The translations under genes and the position numbers were made by a program. Below are positions 11,541 to 24,800 of a stretch of 64,000 nucleotides of DNA, in pieces. Positions within the stretch are counted from its first letter, which is position 1. Each line of letters begins with the position of its first letter. The notes under the pieces were generated by a model, which did no database searches, had not been told where the DNA came from, and saw only the letters and a list, made by a program, of their open reading frames with translations. Origin of the DNA: Gnetum montanum (taxonomy: Eukaryota; Streptophyta; Gnetopsida; Gnetales; Gnetaceae); contig MNCI01014278.1 in assembly GCA_015680685.1 (NCBI GenBank), positions 171,068 through 235,067 of the forward strand, given 5' to 3'.

Positions 11541-12679
11541 CAAGGATTTACTAGCATGATTTAAGTTATTGGAGGAAGTTTCTTATGCCAAAGTTGAGAG
11601 AAAAATTGGATGTTTCAATCTATCAAGATGATTGAGATTGCAATGAGACTTATGGCTAGGAAATTAAACTTGAATAAAACCAAAAGATATTCAAATGGAT
11701 CCTCCCCATAGCAAGCTTATCTCTAATATGCCCTTGCATAACCTCATCACAAGAAGTTCATAGGCACCCAGGATGATGAATGGTTATTTTAAGTTAAATT
11801 TCATATCCATGTAAGGAATTGTCTTAGGATTATGCAAACTAGAAAGAAAAACTATTAACTAAACATGTCATGAGGTAGTGAGGTTAGAGAAAATGGAGTG
11901 AGCGAATGGAAAATAGAGAATGGTAGATGTATAATCTACATCATGATTGCATGAGACCCTTAGTGAAATTTATGATTAAGATGATCCAATACTGATATGT
12001 TCTAAGTGTAGACCAAGTTCACTTTAATTACAGTGATCTTGCATTGACATATTTCTTCTCTTCTACTATTAAGGGCTTATAACAATCACAATGTACAACC
12101 ATCACTCTAGGAAAAGAAGAAAAGAGAAGAAGGAAGTAGGTAGGACCTTAGTTAGAGGGGTGCCTTCAAGTATGGGTAACATGTCTTTCTAGCCCCATAA
12201 CTAGTGCTTATAGCCCATGAGATTGTGTAATTGGTGTGCTTTGAGTTCTAGTTTATATTTTTTATGGAAACCACATCATGCAGAGACATGCTTCCTTTTA
12301 TGATCAATAATAGAAGTGATGATATACCATTGAGAAGTCATAAAACTAGAGAATGAAGTTGAGAAAAGAACACAACAAATCCCCTTGAGGTCACACCCTT
12401 TTTCATTCCCACTTGGTCCTTCCCCAATTCATTTGGTAACGAGATAAAATGTTACTTTTAGTCTATATGTGAAAGAACCTTCATGGTTCCATGATGCAAA
12501 CTCCACATAGATAGATGAAAAGGGCAAATGTTGTGAACTCACTACCTAGTACCACCAGAAAATTAACAAACTATTAGTAGATAACATAATCCAAGGACAA
12601 AATTAGCCTTTTATAATTATTCATAACTTTGATAACTACATTTAACAATTTTCAAAATTCACAGTAGCCATGGAATAAA

Positions 12680-14050
12680 ATCAGAAATTTCAAATAAGAC
12701 TAAATGAGAATAACAAGAAAAATAATAAGAAAAGAAAAATATATAAAATAATTAGTAAATATTAAGAACATGGAAAACATATAAAGAATGTTGTAAAACA
12801 AAAAGAAGAAAAAATTATTTATCCCCATCAAGATGTTATGGTAGATGAATATCTTCCCCACAACTAAGTTGGAAGGAGGAGATTCTGGAAAATGGTGCAT
12901 GCTTGTTCTTGATCAGAGGTATTATTATTTTGGTTGGTTACTTGGAAGTCCATGAATGGCTTGAGCTCCTAGATGTTGACTAGCATGTGCTTTGGAGGAT
13001 TTTTTGGGTGGTAAATTATCATAGCACCAAAAGTAAAAGTAAAAGTTGAGTGGATGATGTAAGGTCCTTTCCATAATGTTTGAAACTTAGTTTGTTGCAA
13101 CACATACATGGGATTTCAATAGAGAATCTTGTCTTCTAGTTTCAATGTAACTTTTCTAATTTAAGCATCATGACATTGTTTATTGTGTGTCTTGTGCACT
13201 TCATTCATCATTATATTTACTTTTCCATTTTTATCTAGCACATTAAGTATCATGAGTTGTTCCTTCTATGATAGATTAATATCTAAGTCAAGTTCACAAG
13301 CAATTGTAAGTATACAGAGTTTAGTTTGAATTGGAAGTTTAGGTAACTTTCTATACACTAACTCATATGAAGAGTAGCCTATATAAAGTTTTCATTTTAA
13401 GTAATACATCCAAAGATCATTATTGCATTTGGTGCTCCAACTTTCCTATATCTACTTATAGTTCATGTTAGAATTCCTGTGATCTCCCTATTGGTTACCA
13501 CTGCTTCACCATTGGCTTAAGGGTAATAAGGTATTATGAGTTTATGTTATAACCCCAAGCATTACATTAAATTTCAAAAAGTAGAACCTATGAAATGTGT
13601 TTCCATTGTTAAAAATTAGTTCTCTACACATACCAAACATGTTTATCACATGTTATTGAAAAAATCAAGTTGCAGTTATAGGTGCACAATTAGATACAAT
13701 TGCAACTTCAGCCTACTTGGCATAATATTCAATGATAATAATAATGTAGGCTTTCCCATTGAATATGGAAGCGATGGATCCCATGACATTAATTCTCCAA
13801 AGGTCAAAAGGCTCAAATGATTGCATCCATCATTAGAGCTCTTCCATTCTAGTTGTCGTTCCTCCATCTCATTGTTACCTCTTGCAAGAATGGGAGAAAT
13901 GATGAACATCCCTGATGATTATTGGAAAAAATTATTCAACCATTATATTCTTTATGGATTTCCTTCTTCCTACATAGTGACCACTACAAGAACCCTCATG
14001 GGCATCTTGAAGGACTCTCAATTAATCTACATTAAGTACAAACTATTGTA
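12680..14050 (-). pseudogene. Integrase remnant (element C/D)
   Basis: Minus-strand frames around 13830-13600 read GSIASIFNGKAYIIIIIEYY, which corresponds to the family's WGIDxxGPI...YIIIxIEYYTKWAEA integrase core. Further down, an ANGEAVVTN block matches PQANGQAEATN. The open frames at 13909-13676 and 13821-14054 lie in other registers. Sequence from about 12900 to 12680 has only AT-rich noise. Confidence 0.5.
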
Positions 14051-14699
14051 TTAGGCCATCAACTTCGATCTCCATGTGATGTTTGACCTAGTGAAGAAAC
14101 TATTATTTCTTCCTTTGATCCCATTCAATTGGAGTCTCCTATGTAGGTAGATATAAGAGGAACTCATTATACCAATTTGTGACCCTTGGTGCATGAACTT
14201 CAATTACCTTACCAAAGAGAAGTTATTGTTAAAACTAATCAGATAAAGGCTCTTCATCATCACTGTTATCCCATCTTAACCAAGACAAATGGTCTACAAC
14301 TACATTCTTAGTTCCATTTTTGTCAACCATGGTAAGATCAAACTCCTATAAGATCACCAACCACTATATAACATGGGGGCTCAATGCTAGTTTGTTCATT
14401 ATGAAATGGATTGCACTTTGATCAATGTGCATAAAAATTGGATATCCAAGAACATAGTGTCTAAATTTTTCTAAGACATACACCACTATCATGAGCTTTT
14501 TTTTTTCTTTTTTTTTGTGTAATTAAGTTGTGCACCCATAATACTTCTACTTATACAATGGATATAATATGGACATTTTTATCATCCATTTATGTTAATA
14601 CTACTTCTAATATGTAGTTGGATGCATCTATCATGATGTGAAATGGTTTAGACTAACTAAAGACATGTAGAATTTGAGTCTCTACAAGCTTCTACTTTA

Positions 14700-15640
14700 A
14701 GTGCTAAAATCCTTGTACATAGTTCTTGGTCCATTTAAAAGCTACATCCTTCTTGGTAAGCTCTACAAGTAACTTTGCCATTTTAGAAAACTTTTCAATA
14801 AAGCACTTGTAGTAACCAATATAACCAAGGAATGATCACATCTTTGATAATTTGAGATTGTCTAGTTATTTCTTGGATGATCCTTACCTTTTCAGGATCT
14901 AACTCAATTCCTTTTCCTAAAATTCTATGCCCCAAGACAATGTCATCTTGAACCATCATGCACCTTTCTGCCAGTTGAGCTATAGGTTTGTCTCCACATA
15001 TCATTTTAGTATCTAGTCAAGATGGTCCAATGCTTATTCAAAATTGCTATCATAGGTGGATAAGTCATCCATAAAGACTTTTACACCACTAGTAATTTGC
15101 TACTAAAAGATGCTTAGGACTAGGCATTGGAAAGTTACAAGATCATTATAGAGGCCAAAGAGCATCTTCTTATATGCAAAAGTTCTCCAAAGACCTATAA
15201 AATTTTTCTTGGTCTAGTCTTCTAGCATAATTTAGATTTGGTTGTAGCCACTTTATCCATCTAGAAAACTATAATAATTGTGCCCTACAATTATATCCAA
15301 CACTTGGTGCACTAATGATATTGGAAATTTATTAGAAAATGTGGCCATGTTCAATAGCCAGAAGTCTATACAAACACTCCTATTATCCACCTTTCTTTAG
15401 CATAATAATGAGTGGGTTTATCCACTCACTATTTGCCACTAGATAGATGAATCCTACCTTAAGAAATTTTTTAACTTTATTTTCTACAACCTACTTTAGT
15501 TTTAGATTCAACCTCCTCTGCGGCTGCATCTTTGGTGTTATGGAGGAGTTTGTATAGATCTGATGCTAGCATGTCCATGGATCTATTCTAGTTAATTCAT
15601 CCTATGACCAAGAAAAGGTTGTTGGCCCATTTTTTCCTAC
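14700..15640 (-). pseudogene. Reverse transcriptase remnant (element C/D)
   Basis: The frame at 15004-14795 reads MVQDDIVLGHRILGKGIE then LDPEKVRIIQEI, the connection between RT palm and RNase H in gypsy elements. The identical position in element B reads MVQDSIILGHRVSQKAIE. Upstream palm motifs are too decayed to quote with confidence. Confidence 0.65.
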
Positions 15641-16299
15641 TTTTAGTAGTTTTTCCTTTTGTTCCTTAGTGACGTTAGCATTGATGATTACCGACTTACC
15701 ATTATTATTCTAAAATTTTTGATAAATATTTAAATTCAAGATGTTCTTATTTAAAATTATTAGGAATTTTAACTCTTCCAAATCTATTTCTACCTATGAA
15801 TGGGATATTTGATTCTAAATTTTCTCCATTTCATCCATATTTTTGATGTAAGCACTTGTGAGGAGTTCAACTAGTTCCATGCATATTATTGAACTAAATC
15901 TAACATCTATTATTAGCCACTAGGTAATCATACATTTGGTGGCTACTACATATAGGCACCTTTGGATGTCTGATATTTTAGCATACTTCTTACATGCTAT
16001 GATGGATGTGCTCTTCACTGCTCATATTTTCTACATGCAATGGCACCCTGTGTCATTATACATGATGCATGGAACCCTCTTCTTCTTAACTTTTTCAAAT
16101 TCATTTTCCCTAGATATTTGCAAGGAGAGGTCTCTAATCCATATATTGGCATCAATTAAGCTCATCTAAGTCCTTCCCATGATAAGTGGAAAGTCCCCTT
16201 TATAGTTATTCACATGGATTACTAGGAAATCCACTAGATAGGACCATCAACAAATGGTGGTCATAATATTCTCCACCAGTTCCAAGGGAACAATGAAAA

Positions 16300-16666
16300 T
16301 TTAATCAATGAGCTCTAATATGATATTACATGTTTTAACTAGAGGCAAGTTTCAACTTTTATACATCTCTTGGAAAATTAAGTTCACCTTAGAACCTAAG
16401 TCTAGTATAGCTTTACATAGATCATTTCCTACAATCTTTAAGTAAATTAGAGAACTTCTAGAATTAGATCATTTCCTAGGAAGGTATCCTACCTTAATAT
16501 AATTTATAACTTCATGATTTAACATGATAGTATGTACATTTTGGGATCTAGTTGGTGATTTTTGAAGCAATTTATGGAGGATTAGTAGCCACATATGCCT
16601 ACGAGGATTTAGGTGGACTATAGAGTCTAAAGAAAGCCCGTTTATGAGGCTTAAGCTTAGAATCAC
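16300..16666 (-). pseudogene. Protease lead-in remnant (element C/D)
   Basis: Minus-strand residues VHTIMLNHEVINYIKVGYLP then RK match THTVMLTHTVTNWIKVGHLP of element A directly before its protease. The catalytic region beyond it is broken. Confidence 0.6.
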
Positions 16667-17179
16667 TCAAATTGTAATGTGATTGTAAGTTCATGATCCT
16701 TATGACATTGTGTTGCTAAGGCTATGGTGGTATTTCACCTTGCATAAGTGGTGCAGGTGGTAATGGAGTGGAATTGTAAGGCACAGAATGTTGTGGTGGA
16801 TAATAAGAAGTATAAGTGGAAGGAGATTTAGCTCACAGAGTGGTATCTTTATGTTATTCAGGGAGATAATAGTGATCAAAAAAAGAATCTTGGCTAGCTG
16901 AGCCACTAGGAGATACAAGTTGTTGGACATAATATCCATATAGGTCTGGTTGATGGTAAGGATATTGTACCTTGGCAGTGGCATCCCCCATGATTGTGGA
17001 TTTTGCCATTGATGGTAATGATCTTGAGGTTGAGGTTGCACTTCATTCAAATAATACTATTTTTGGTGAAACTACTATAAATAATCACCTTGTTAATAAG
17101 ACAATCTCTTGGTTGGTTACCTTTTTGCAAATTTTGGTTTCAAGGCATGGACCCTAGATTCTTGTAGATGTGATAGTAT

Positions 17180-18790
17180 AGGATAACATCCCTTGGAATA
17201 TTCATATTAGTAGATGTCATATCCTTATTCCTCTAGTTCAAAATCTATAACCTCATCAACTGCATCAGCCTTACCTTTTTGTTGGTAGTAGTTCTTTCCT
17301 ATATCCTTTCTTCTCCTTCTATTCTTATCTTGGTTCCCCTACTCTATTTTCTCCTCTATAATATTTAGAACAATTTGGAAATTCTCATCCAAGGAGTCCC
17401 AAATTTTTTCTACCTTAGTCAATATCTCTTTAACAAATTTTGGATCAACAAGGTTTTCTAGCGGTGCTTCCTCCTTAGTATCATAGAGATGTACCTCATT
17501 TTTGCAAATGGAGTCTCTATTGTACTCCTTTGTACTTTCTTACTTTTTAGTTCTTATTCTTTGGCCACTTGATCAATAAGCCTTTGGATTTAGTGGACTC
17601 TCATTTCTAACAATATTCCTTGGGCATAAACCCCAAGAGTCTCTCTAGTTTTGTTTCTAAGTCCAACTACCATGTGGTGAAGCTATTCCCTTTGAGAAAA
17701 ATCATGGCCTAAGCATCAGTGTAAAAGAGAGTAATACCTGCTCAAGGCTACATCAAGGGATTCATGATTACTTTGTTTCAACCCTTAGATCCATTTCCTT
17801 AAGTTAGTCACCTTGTAGTAAGTTTGATATTTATCATTGAATAGCTCCATTATTGTACTTCATCTACATATATATTCTAGCTCCAAAGACCGATTCTAAC
17901 TCTCAGCTTCTTTGATGAGTCTTCTAGGAAATAATATGATTTTTTGCTACTCATTTTCAATGTTCTACAAGGCATAGGCATCATGAAAGGCTTACAAAGG
18001 ATGTTGTAGATCAATGTTATACCCCCCCTTCAAACTTAGAAATGTTGTTTATATCAAGCATTTGATTCAACTATTCCTTTAATGCTTAGTGGGAATATGA
18101 ACTACCTTTAAAATGTTTATCATGCTTCTCATAGAAAGTAGTGACTTATCATAGTCATCATATTCATGGTAGCCCTTGTCATAACCACGTCTCCTATGAT
18201 GTGGCCTACTATGCCTTCTTTATTAATGATGGTCCTTCTCTTCTTGCTACTATCTATGCTCTCTCCTTCCATCTCTACAATGGAGCCTTCTGTCATCTCT
18301 ATCTCAATCTTGATCATTTCTTCTTTCTTCTTGTTCACATTTTCCCCTTGTAGAGTTTAATGATGAGGAAGATGGTGAGGGTGGAGAACTAGGAGAGTTA
18401 TGTCAACTTTCCCTTCTCCTTTGGTCCCTTGATTGTTCTCTTGGTAAATAATTGGAAGGTCTTGGCCTTGAGGTTTCCCTGGTTTTGGAACTAGTTCTTC
18501 CCTCATATTGATTACATGCTAAGGTTGAACATTACCATGGATGAGTTATATCATCCTCATTGAAGGGAGGAGGATCTTGGTGCTGAGATTGCCTTAATGA
18601 AAATTCTAGGTCCTCCTTCTGTGATTGTGAAATTAGTAAGATTAGGACCTTTTGGTCATTGAAGGCTTCATGGTGTGCCTCCATGAGTTTATCTTTTCTA
18701 ATTTGAGCCTCTATTGGTTGATAGTCTCTGGAGAGGTGCTCCTTCACTTGGTAATTTCAGACCACTAGTTTAAGCCCTAGCTTCATGAGT
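17180..18790 (-). pseudogene. Gag remnant (element C/D)
   Basis: The frame at 18747-18532 contains YQPIEAQIRKDKLMEAHHEA, matching YQPTKAQVRRDATTEIRH in element B at 59.8 kb. An Arg/Glu-rich spacer follows, seen here as mirror-image open frames at 18.1-18.35 kb. A degenerate YEYSKGC knuckle lies near 17200. Numerous stops. Confidence 0.55.
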
Positions 18791-19052
18791 TGTCATGAAC
18801 ATTAAAGGGATAGAACGATCAAGATACAACATAACATTATCTTTCAAATCTCTCTAGCATAACTATGCATCCTAATGGAGGATAAAAGTGAAGTCTATAA
18901 AATAGAGATTTGATGTGACAACCTTCAGTTATTGATATTTTTCATCATCAATCCTTATAGGTCTATCATATTACTATTTAGAGTCATCAATAGGTGATGA
19001 ATCAGTCTTACAAGAAGAAGACATTAGTTTGCTCTAATATCGTGTACCTTAA

Positions 19053-19076
19053 TAAAATATTATTATTATTATTATT
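19053..19076 (+). repeat. (ATT)n microsatellite
   Basis: About seven ATT units. Confidence 0.85.
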
Positions 19077-19175
19077 CTCAAAGATGATGTGTTTTATATT
19101 TTTATAATAACTTTGTATGGTTTCACTATCTAAAAAGCACTTAGCACACATAGCTAAAACGTAAGTCCCCAAGAA

Positions 19176-19196
19176 TAACGGCAATGATAAGCAGCA
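19176..19196 (-). other. Primer-binding-site relic, tRNA-Asp type
   Basis: Right after the 5' LTR the minus strand reads TTGCCGTTATTCTTGGGGA. This resembles TGGCGCCGTTGCCGGGGA, the primer site complementary to tRNA-Asp that Athila and Tat elements use. Confidence 0.5.
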
Positions 19197-20040
19197 AGTA
19201 TTCCCTATACCTAATCATACGAATCATTAGCATGTACACATGATCCAATTGAATTTGGTGAACTTCATTTACCTAAGTAGTCTATATCCTTAGATGGTAA
19301 AAGATATGGTTACTCGTCCTTGTCTTCCCAATCATCACTTATGTTAACTTGTTTCTATGGCTAAGTGAGATTGAGGTGTAAGATATTTATTTGTATAATT
19401 TTTTTATCATTTTCTTTATCTGTGAAATGATTAATTAAAAGAATGTTTGAATATTTAATTTTACTAATTAATTAACTAAACTATCCTAAACATGAAGCAA
19501 CTGTTTCCACTTTCCATACACATCCTGAACATTTACCAACACTACTGGGTTACCACATGTTTACTATTGGGCATACCAAGTATTCACTGTTGGGATTACC
19601 AAGTGTTAGTATATTATACTCGAAGTGGTCATACTCACATTACTTATGAATTATAATATTAAATGCTTAACTACAATAAAGTAAATTTAATTCAAATTAA
19701 AATATTGAAAATTAAGCTTGAACTAATTCCAAGTGCTGCAATGGATAGAAGAAATCTAGATTTTATTATCATTCATGCAACTATGTCCAAGTACATATTG
19801 GACTCAAATAAAATTCCATATAATCAATTCAATCCATGTTGCAAGCACTCAAAGGAAAAATTTTACTAAGTTCTACAAAAAGAAACTGCAAGAGTTTGGC
19901 TAAGGAATTGATCAAATAGTGTCATAAATGTGGATGGTATACGTACTTATATAGGCAATGAGTGGATTAGCATCAATGCATCCTAAGATGTGTCAATGAG
20001 GATGCATTGACAGGCATGTGTTGATGCAACTACCTTATTA
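19195..20040 (-). repeat. 5' LTR (copy D) of the minus-strand gypsy element
   Basis: Minus-strand order: GATGCAT-rich U3 (20030-19960), TATA box (19954-19948), a transcribed block ending ATGGATTG...TTTTATTTGAG that matches the other LTRs, and the end TTGCTGCTTATCA at about 19195. Confidence 0.6.
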
Positions 20041-20477
20041 ATGCTTCATCATAATGGAACTAAAATTCACAACCCATTTCCAATCCCATACTATGAGGCA
20101 CAACACTCTTAAAACCCAAGTAAGATAGAGCCTAAAATCCCTAAATTTTACTGCTATGACATGATTGCGAGTTGCATGCATCGTCCACTATGATCATCCT
20201 ATAACCTACACTATACTTGCATCCCAAAGTCTAAGCTAAAATTACAAAATCCTTCAACTAAGTAGCTACAACTAGACTACAAGTCACATCCAAACTTATA
20301 GTTTACTACAAGTCATACCTAAACAATGATTGCTTGCTAGAACATGAACCATACATCCAAAAGACTCTAAACTTAATATACATAATCCTACTTCAAAGTG
20401 AAGAGAAGGTGTTCCTACCTCAATTCTTAAAATTAAATTTAAATTCATTGTGAATAAATGAAGATAAGTTGAGAATG
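20041..20477. other. Noncoding, no gene seen
   Basis: AT-rich sequence between the gypsy 5' LTR and the first SINE. Short frames only. Confidence 0.4.
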
Positions 20478-20627
20478 AGGGGTGTTGGAACATAATACAA
20501 TTTTTTAGCAATATTTACCCCTAAGACATATACTCAAATTAGACGGTTATAATTTAATATGATTTACTAGATTCAACCTCATAACTTAGAGTTATCAAGA
20601 GTCTTACCACTAGGATAATGCATGATT
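20478..20627 (-). repeat. tRNA-derived SINE, family 1, copy 1
   Basis: The minus strand starts with a polymerase III A-box-like TTATCCTAGTGGTAAGACTC, has a B-box-like GAGGTTGAATC, and ends in a tail TCTTAGGGGTAAATATTGC ... GTTCCAACACCCCTC. The tail matches the other copies and the 3' end of the LINE at 25.6 kb. Confidence 0.7.
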
Positions 20628-20867
20628 ATTAAAATAAGCTAAGAATGAAAGAGAATAGCCAATAATAAGTGGCTCATGTGGTTAACTCATTAACTTGCTA
20701 GGCAATGGATTGCTACCTCAAGTCACACTTAAATATTTTTCTATAATTCTTCTAAAGTATCATGTTGGCTATATGTCTTAGGATGTGCTTCCAGTCATTC
20801 TTTTAGGTTTTGACACTTAAAAGGAAAAAAAAGATACATCAACCCTAGTGGAAATTAAAACTAAACA

Positions 20868-21000
20868 ATAAGATGTTGACTTAGTGGTAAGATTCTCGAC
20901 TTGGTGGCTTTAAGTTATGAGAGAATTTTTCTAGTTAATGGTGAGTTACAAAGTTCTAATTTCACTATATATCTTGGGAGTAAACATTCTTAAATAAAAG
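20868..21000 (+). repeat. tRNA-derived SINE, family 1, copy 2
   Basis: Plus strand: GTTGACTTAGTGGTAAGATT (A box), a degenerate B box near 20923, then the tail TTACAAAGTTCTAATTTCAC and TATATCTTGGGAGTAAACAT. Confidence 0.65.
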
Positions 21001-21800
21001 AAAAAAATCATCCTTAATCTTAGTAAAATCTTAAGTCATTCCACATAACATAGCAATACCTCCAACACAATTAAAACTTTTTTAACTTTCATAAAAAGAT
21101 GAACGACTTCCATTTATGGTGAACCCTATCACTTAGACTTATGTTAACATTGGCCAATATAGACTTTTTACTACTTAATAAAATTTTATAAAAGAGGCCT
21201 TTAAAATGATATAAAGAATAGATTAAAAAACAAAAAACTACCAAAGGTGTAATCTATAAAAAAGCAATTAAAATCAAAAGAAATGTATAAAATGTAATTA
21301 GTATTTTTCCCAAAAAAAATGCATACTATAATTTGTGATGATGTTTTAGCTATTATCATCGCTAAGGCCATGTTATTGGAATTTATCCTCTACTTAATAA
21401 AAAAGTTATTCATGAGGACAAGCAACAATGATTTTCAAAAAAGGTAAATAATGGTAATTTTAGCATGCATAAATAAAATCTTCTTTAATAAGTTCTTAAC
21501 CTTTTAGTAATCCTTTTAAATTTGAAGGTACCAATAGACTATGAATATCAAAAGAGAATTCATTTAAAAAAACAAAAAAGACTCTTAGAGCAAGGACTAG
21601 TAATAGAAGTGCTAATACATAATGATTTCACTTATTGCAATGCAAACAAAGAGGACTATAGATACTGATATTAAATAAAAAATCCCTAAGATATCTCCTT
21701 CTCACTCTACTTCTAGTATTGTTCAAAATGTTTTCTCATCAAATAATGTGTTTTACCTATGAGTAATATGGATTATGAGATAAATACTAAGCTTGAAAAT
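21000..21800. repeat. AT-rich dispersed repeat sequence
   Basis: No frame. The motif CCAATATAGACTTTTTACTA (about 21155-21175) recurs at 26340, so part of this stretch is a repeat shared with the R1 copy there. Confidence 0.4.
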
Positions 21801-24800
21801 CAAGGATGAGGACCTCCTCCCCTACATCTTAATGTTAGTTTATCATGAAATCTTTGAGGTCTTTCTAAGAGGTCTTGAGAAAATATTATTGATTATCTTT
21901 CAAACCAGCATTTGTCTCTAGATTTTTTTTTCTTGTAAGGGATTAAGATTTAAGTGCATGATATTAGTTTTGTTGGTGAGTGTAGTTTAAAGAATTGCAT
22001 TGTTTTTTCTGTTACTCATGAAGTTAATAAAAGAGGTATTACTATTCTAGTTAATAAAAATTGAATTGGAAAAGTTTTGAATTTTGGCTCTAAAAACCTT
22101 GGGAGAGTTATTTATATTATTTGTTATAGTGAAAAAGAAAACTTTGAACTCTATAATATTTATACTTCTAGTGATTTAAAAGATCAATTAAATGCTAGGA
22201 AATATCTTCTATCTCTACCTAAAGTTTCTTAGATTATTGGAGGTGATTTCAATATGGTTAAAAGTCATTTAAATAAACTTAATAGTTTTTCTCCTAATAT
22301 GTTTTCTCAAGGAAAAGAAGATGGGTACAATTTTAAAGAAAATATTTTCTTTCTAATGTTAACTCTTTATTCCTATATTATTCAAGAAAAATCATACTTG
22401 GTATCATTATCAGCAAAGAAATGATAGCATTTACTATCGACTTGATATCTTTTGTATGTTTTATGCTTCTTTTGGAAGCCTACAAGTAAAGTAGAAGTGC
22501 ATGCAAATGATACTTTGTCAAATATTTTCCTATCAATATTTTTCTCTTTGAGATTAATTCTTCATCCTTTACAAAATAAGAGCTTTTTCAATGAATGCTA
22601 ATATGTTCATAGGACCTAGTGGCAAAAATATTTTAAAGTTTTTGCGGAAGGCAGAAAAAAAAACCTACTAGTAATATTGGTTGGATTGATTAGTGACAAC
22701 AAATGACTTGTAGAGTCAGAAATTATGCTAGATTGTTTAGAAAGCAATTTGCTAAGTGAAAGCATCTAGTTGAAGAAAAGTTTACAAGATCTATTAAGCA
22801 AATACAAATTCTTTTAGACTAGAATTCCTTTGATTTTGAAACTCAAAAGGTCTTAGCTAAAGCTTATTATGCTAAGCAATGTTGAAACACTTTTGAAACT
22901 AAAAGTGCTCTCATTAAAAGTCATATGTCTTAGCTGAAAATTGAAAATGAACCTTGTGAGAAGTTTTTTTAATTTCTCAAAAGAAAAGGTCAAGTACCTA
23001 GACTAGAGTTACTTTATATAAATGATTCTATCACTACAAATCTTGAGATTATTAACAATTTTTTAACAAATCATTTTTCTTCTATTTTTTCTATTGAAGG
23101 TTTTAAGGAGACCTTCAATGCCTCCAGTATGCATATTTTTCATCTCATAATAGAAGTACGTCGAAATATTCTCGAAGTAAAAATTACAATGAAAAAAATC
23201 AAAGTAGCAACTTTTAATTTAATAGATCATAAAGCTTCGAGATTTGATGGTTTTTCAATTAAATTTTTTAAGAAGCAAGAGGACATTATCAGAGATTATC
23301 TCTTTTATGTTTTCCAAGAAGCTCTTAAAAAAGTTTCTCTTAGTGAAAATATTAAGTGTGATTCTTCTTTCTAAAAATGGTTATCTTTAACATAATGGTA
23401 ATTAGAGGTATGTTACTCTTCTGAATAACACTTACAACATTTTAGCAAAATGTATGGCTTGCCAAATCAAAAAAGTTATAGAGGATATCATTAGACTTAA
23501 ACAAACAGGTTTTCTTAAAGACAAGCATGTCTTGTTACAACTTGAAATGGAATGTAGTGGGCTTTTGATACTAATCAAGATATTGTTTTTATCAAGTTAG
23601 ATTACTAAAGCTTATGACAAAATTGAATGGAGTTTCATTATTGTTTGTCTCTGTAAACTAGAATTTAGTGATTATTTTATCTTTCTTGTCCATACCCTAC
23701 GCAATGATACTAATGCCCAAGTTGCTACAAATTTTAGATTCATTTCCTCCTTTCTGCTTCAACGGTCAGTTCATCAAGGTTGTTTTCTTGTTCTATCTCT
23801 TTATTATTGTTGCAAATTTTCTTTTACCTAATTTACATTATGATTTGCAAAGGAATATCATTAAGGAAATTTCAATTGATGATCAAGGTACATAATTGCT
23901 TAACTATACTTTTCAAATGATTCTTTTGTTATGATTAACAATTCTCTGCAACATATCAATACTTATTAACTAGAATGAAGAAACACTGTATATTATCTAG
24001 CTCTCGTATTAGTTGGCAAAAATATGTTGTTTATTGTAATGGCAATATTGATGAGTGGCCTATTCTCAAGTCTTAGAAAATCTTGAAATGGGATTTTGTC
24101 TTCAAAATTTTCAAAATACATTTTTCTTTTGAGCCTAATCTAAATATTTTGTGGAATTATGTGGTTGATAAATTGAAAATAAGCTTGATAAATGGAAAGA
24201 AGCAAATCTCACTCTTGTTGGCAAAGTTTTAATTATTAAGAGATGTTTCAATATACTCTTGTTTATTATCCAATTGTTAAGCTCCTTCGAAAAATTCTTA
24301 TGATAAAATTAATCCTATTATCCATCAATTTCTTTGGTTTGCTAAACAACATAGAAAATGTTTTTCTAAAGTTATTTAGGATATTTGCACTAGTAGCAAA
24401 AGTGATAAAATACTTAGCCTCATTAATTATTATAACCAAGGCATTTCTTAGTCAACAAAATGGATTGCAAACTACATTGATGGAAATGATATTTAGATAC
24501 TTATTTTAAGAAACAAACTTATGTAAGGAAAACCTAATAACGATAATAGTTGATTTTCTAATAATTTTCTTAACTATTTTCTTTTTCCTCATGCCAATTC
24601 TATCTTGGTTTTCTAGTTCTTAAATAAATTTAAAAGACATGATGCAAGCTTAGTAACTATCTAAATTACAACCATATTACAGAAGATATGCTTAAGCAAA
24701 TTAGCCCATGATAACTTCCTTTTAATGAATAAGCTTAGGCTACTAATTCAACTAGATTGTGTACCACATGGAGGGTATCATTGCAATTTCCTGTTTATAC

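Larger units (their letters stand above)
10506..20040 (-). mobile_element. Athila/Tat-like gypsy element C/D, full layout, decayed
   Basis: The element reads right to left: 5' LTR (20040-19195), tRNA-Asp-like primer site, gag remnants (18.8-17.2 kb), protease (16.7-16.3 kb), reverse transcriptase (about 15.6-14.7 kb), integrase (about 13.9-13.0 kb), noncoding sequence, then 3' LTR (about 11540-10506). Each domain matches element B or A in the same order. Stops and frameshifts are everywhere, so it is ancient and inactive. Confidence 0.7.

Noticed and set aside
20478-20627. Functional tRNA gene
   Set aside because: A- and B-box-like motifs are present but no cloverleaf with a proper acceptor stem or anticodon loop could be drawn; multiple copies with a common tail indicate SINEs.
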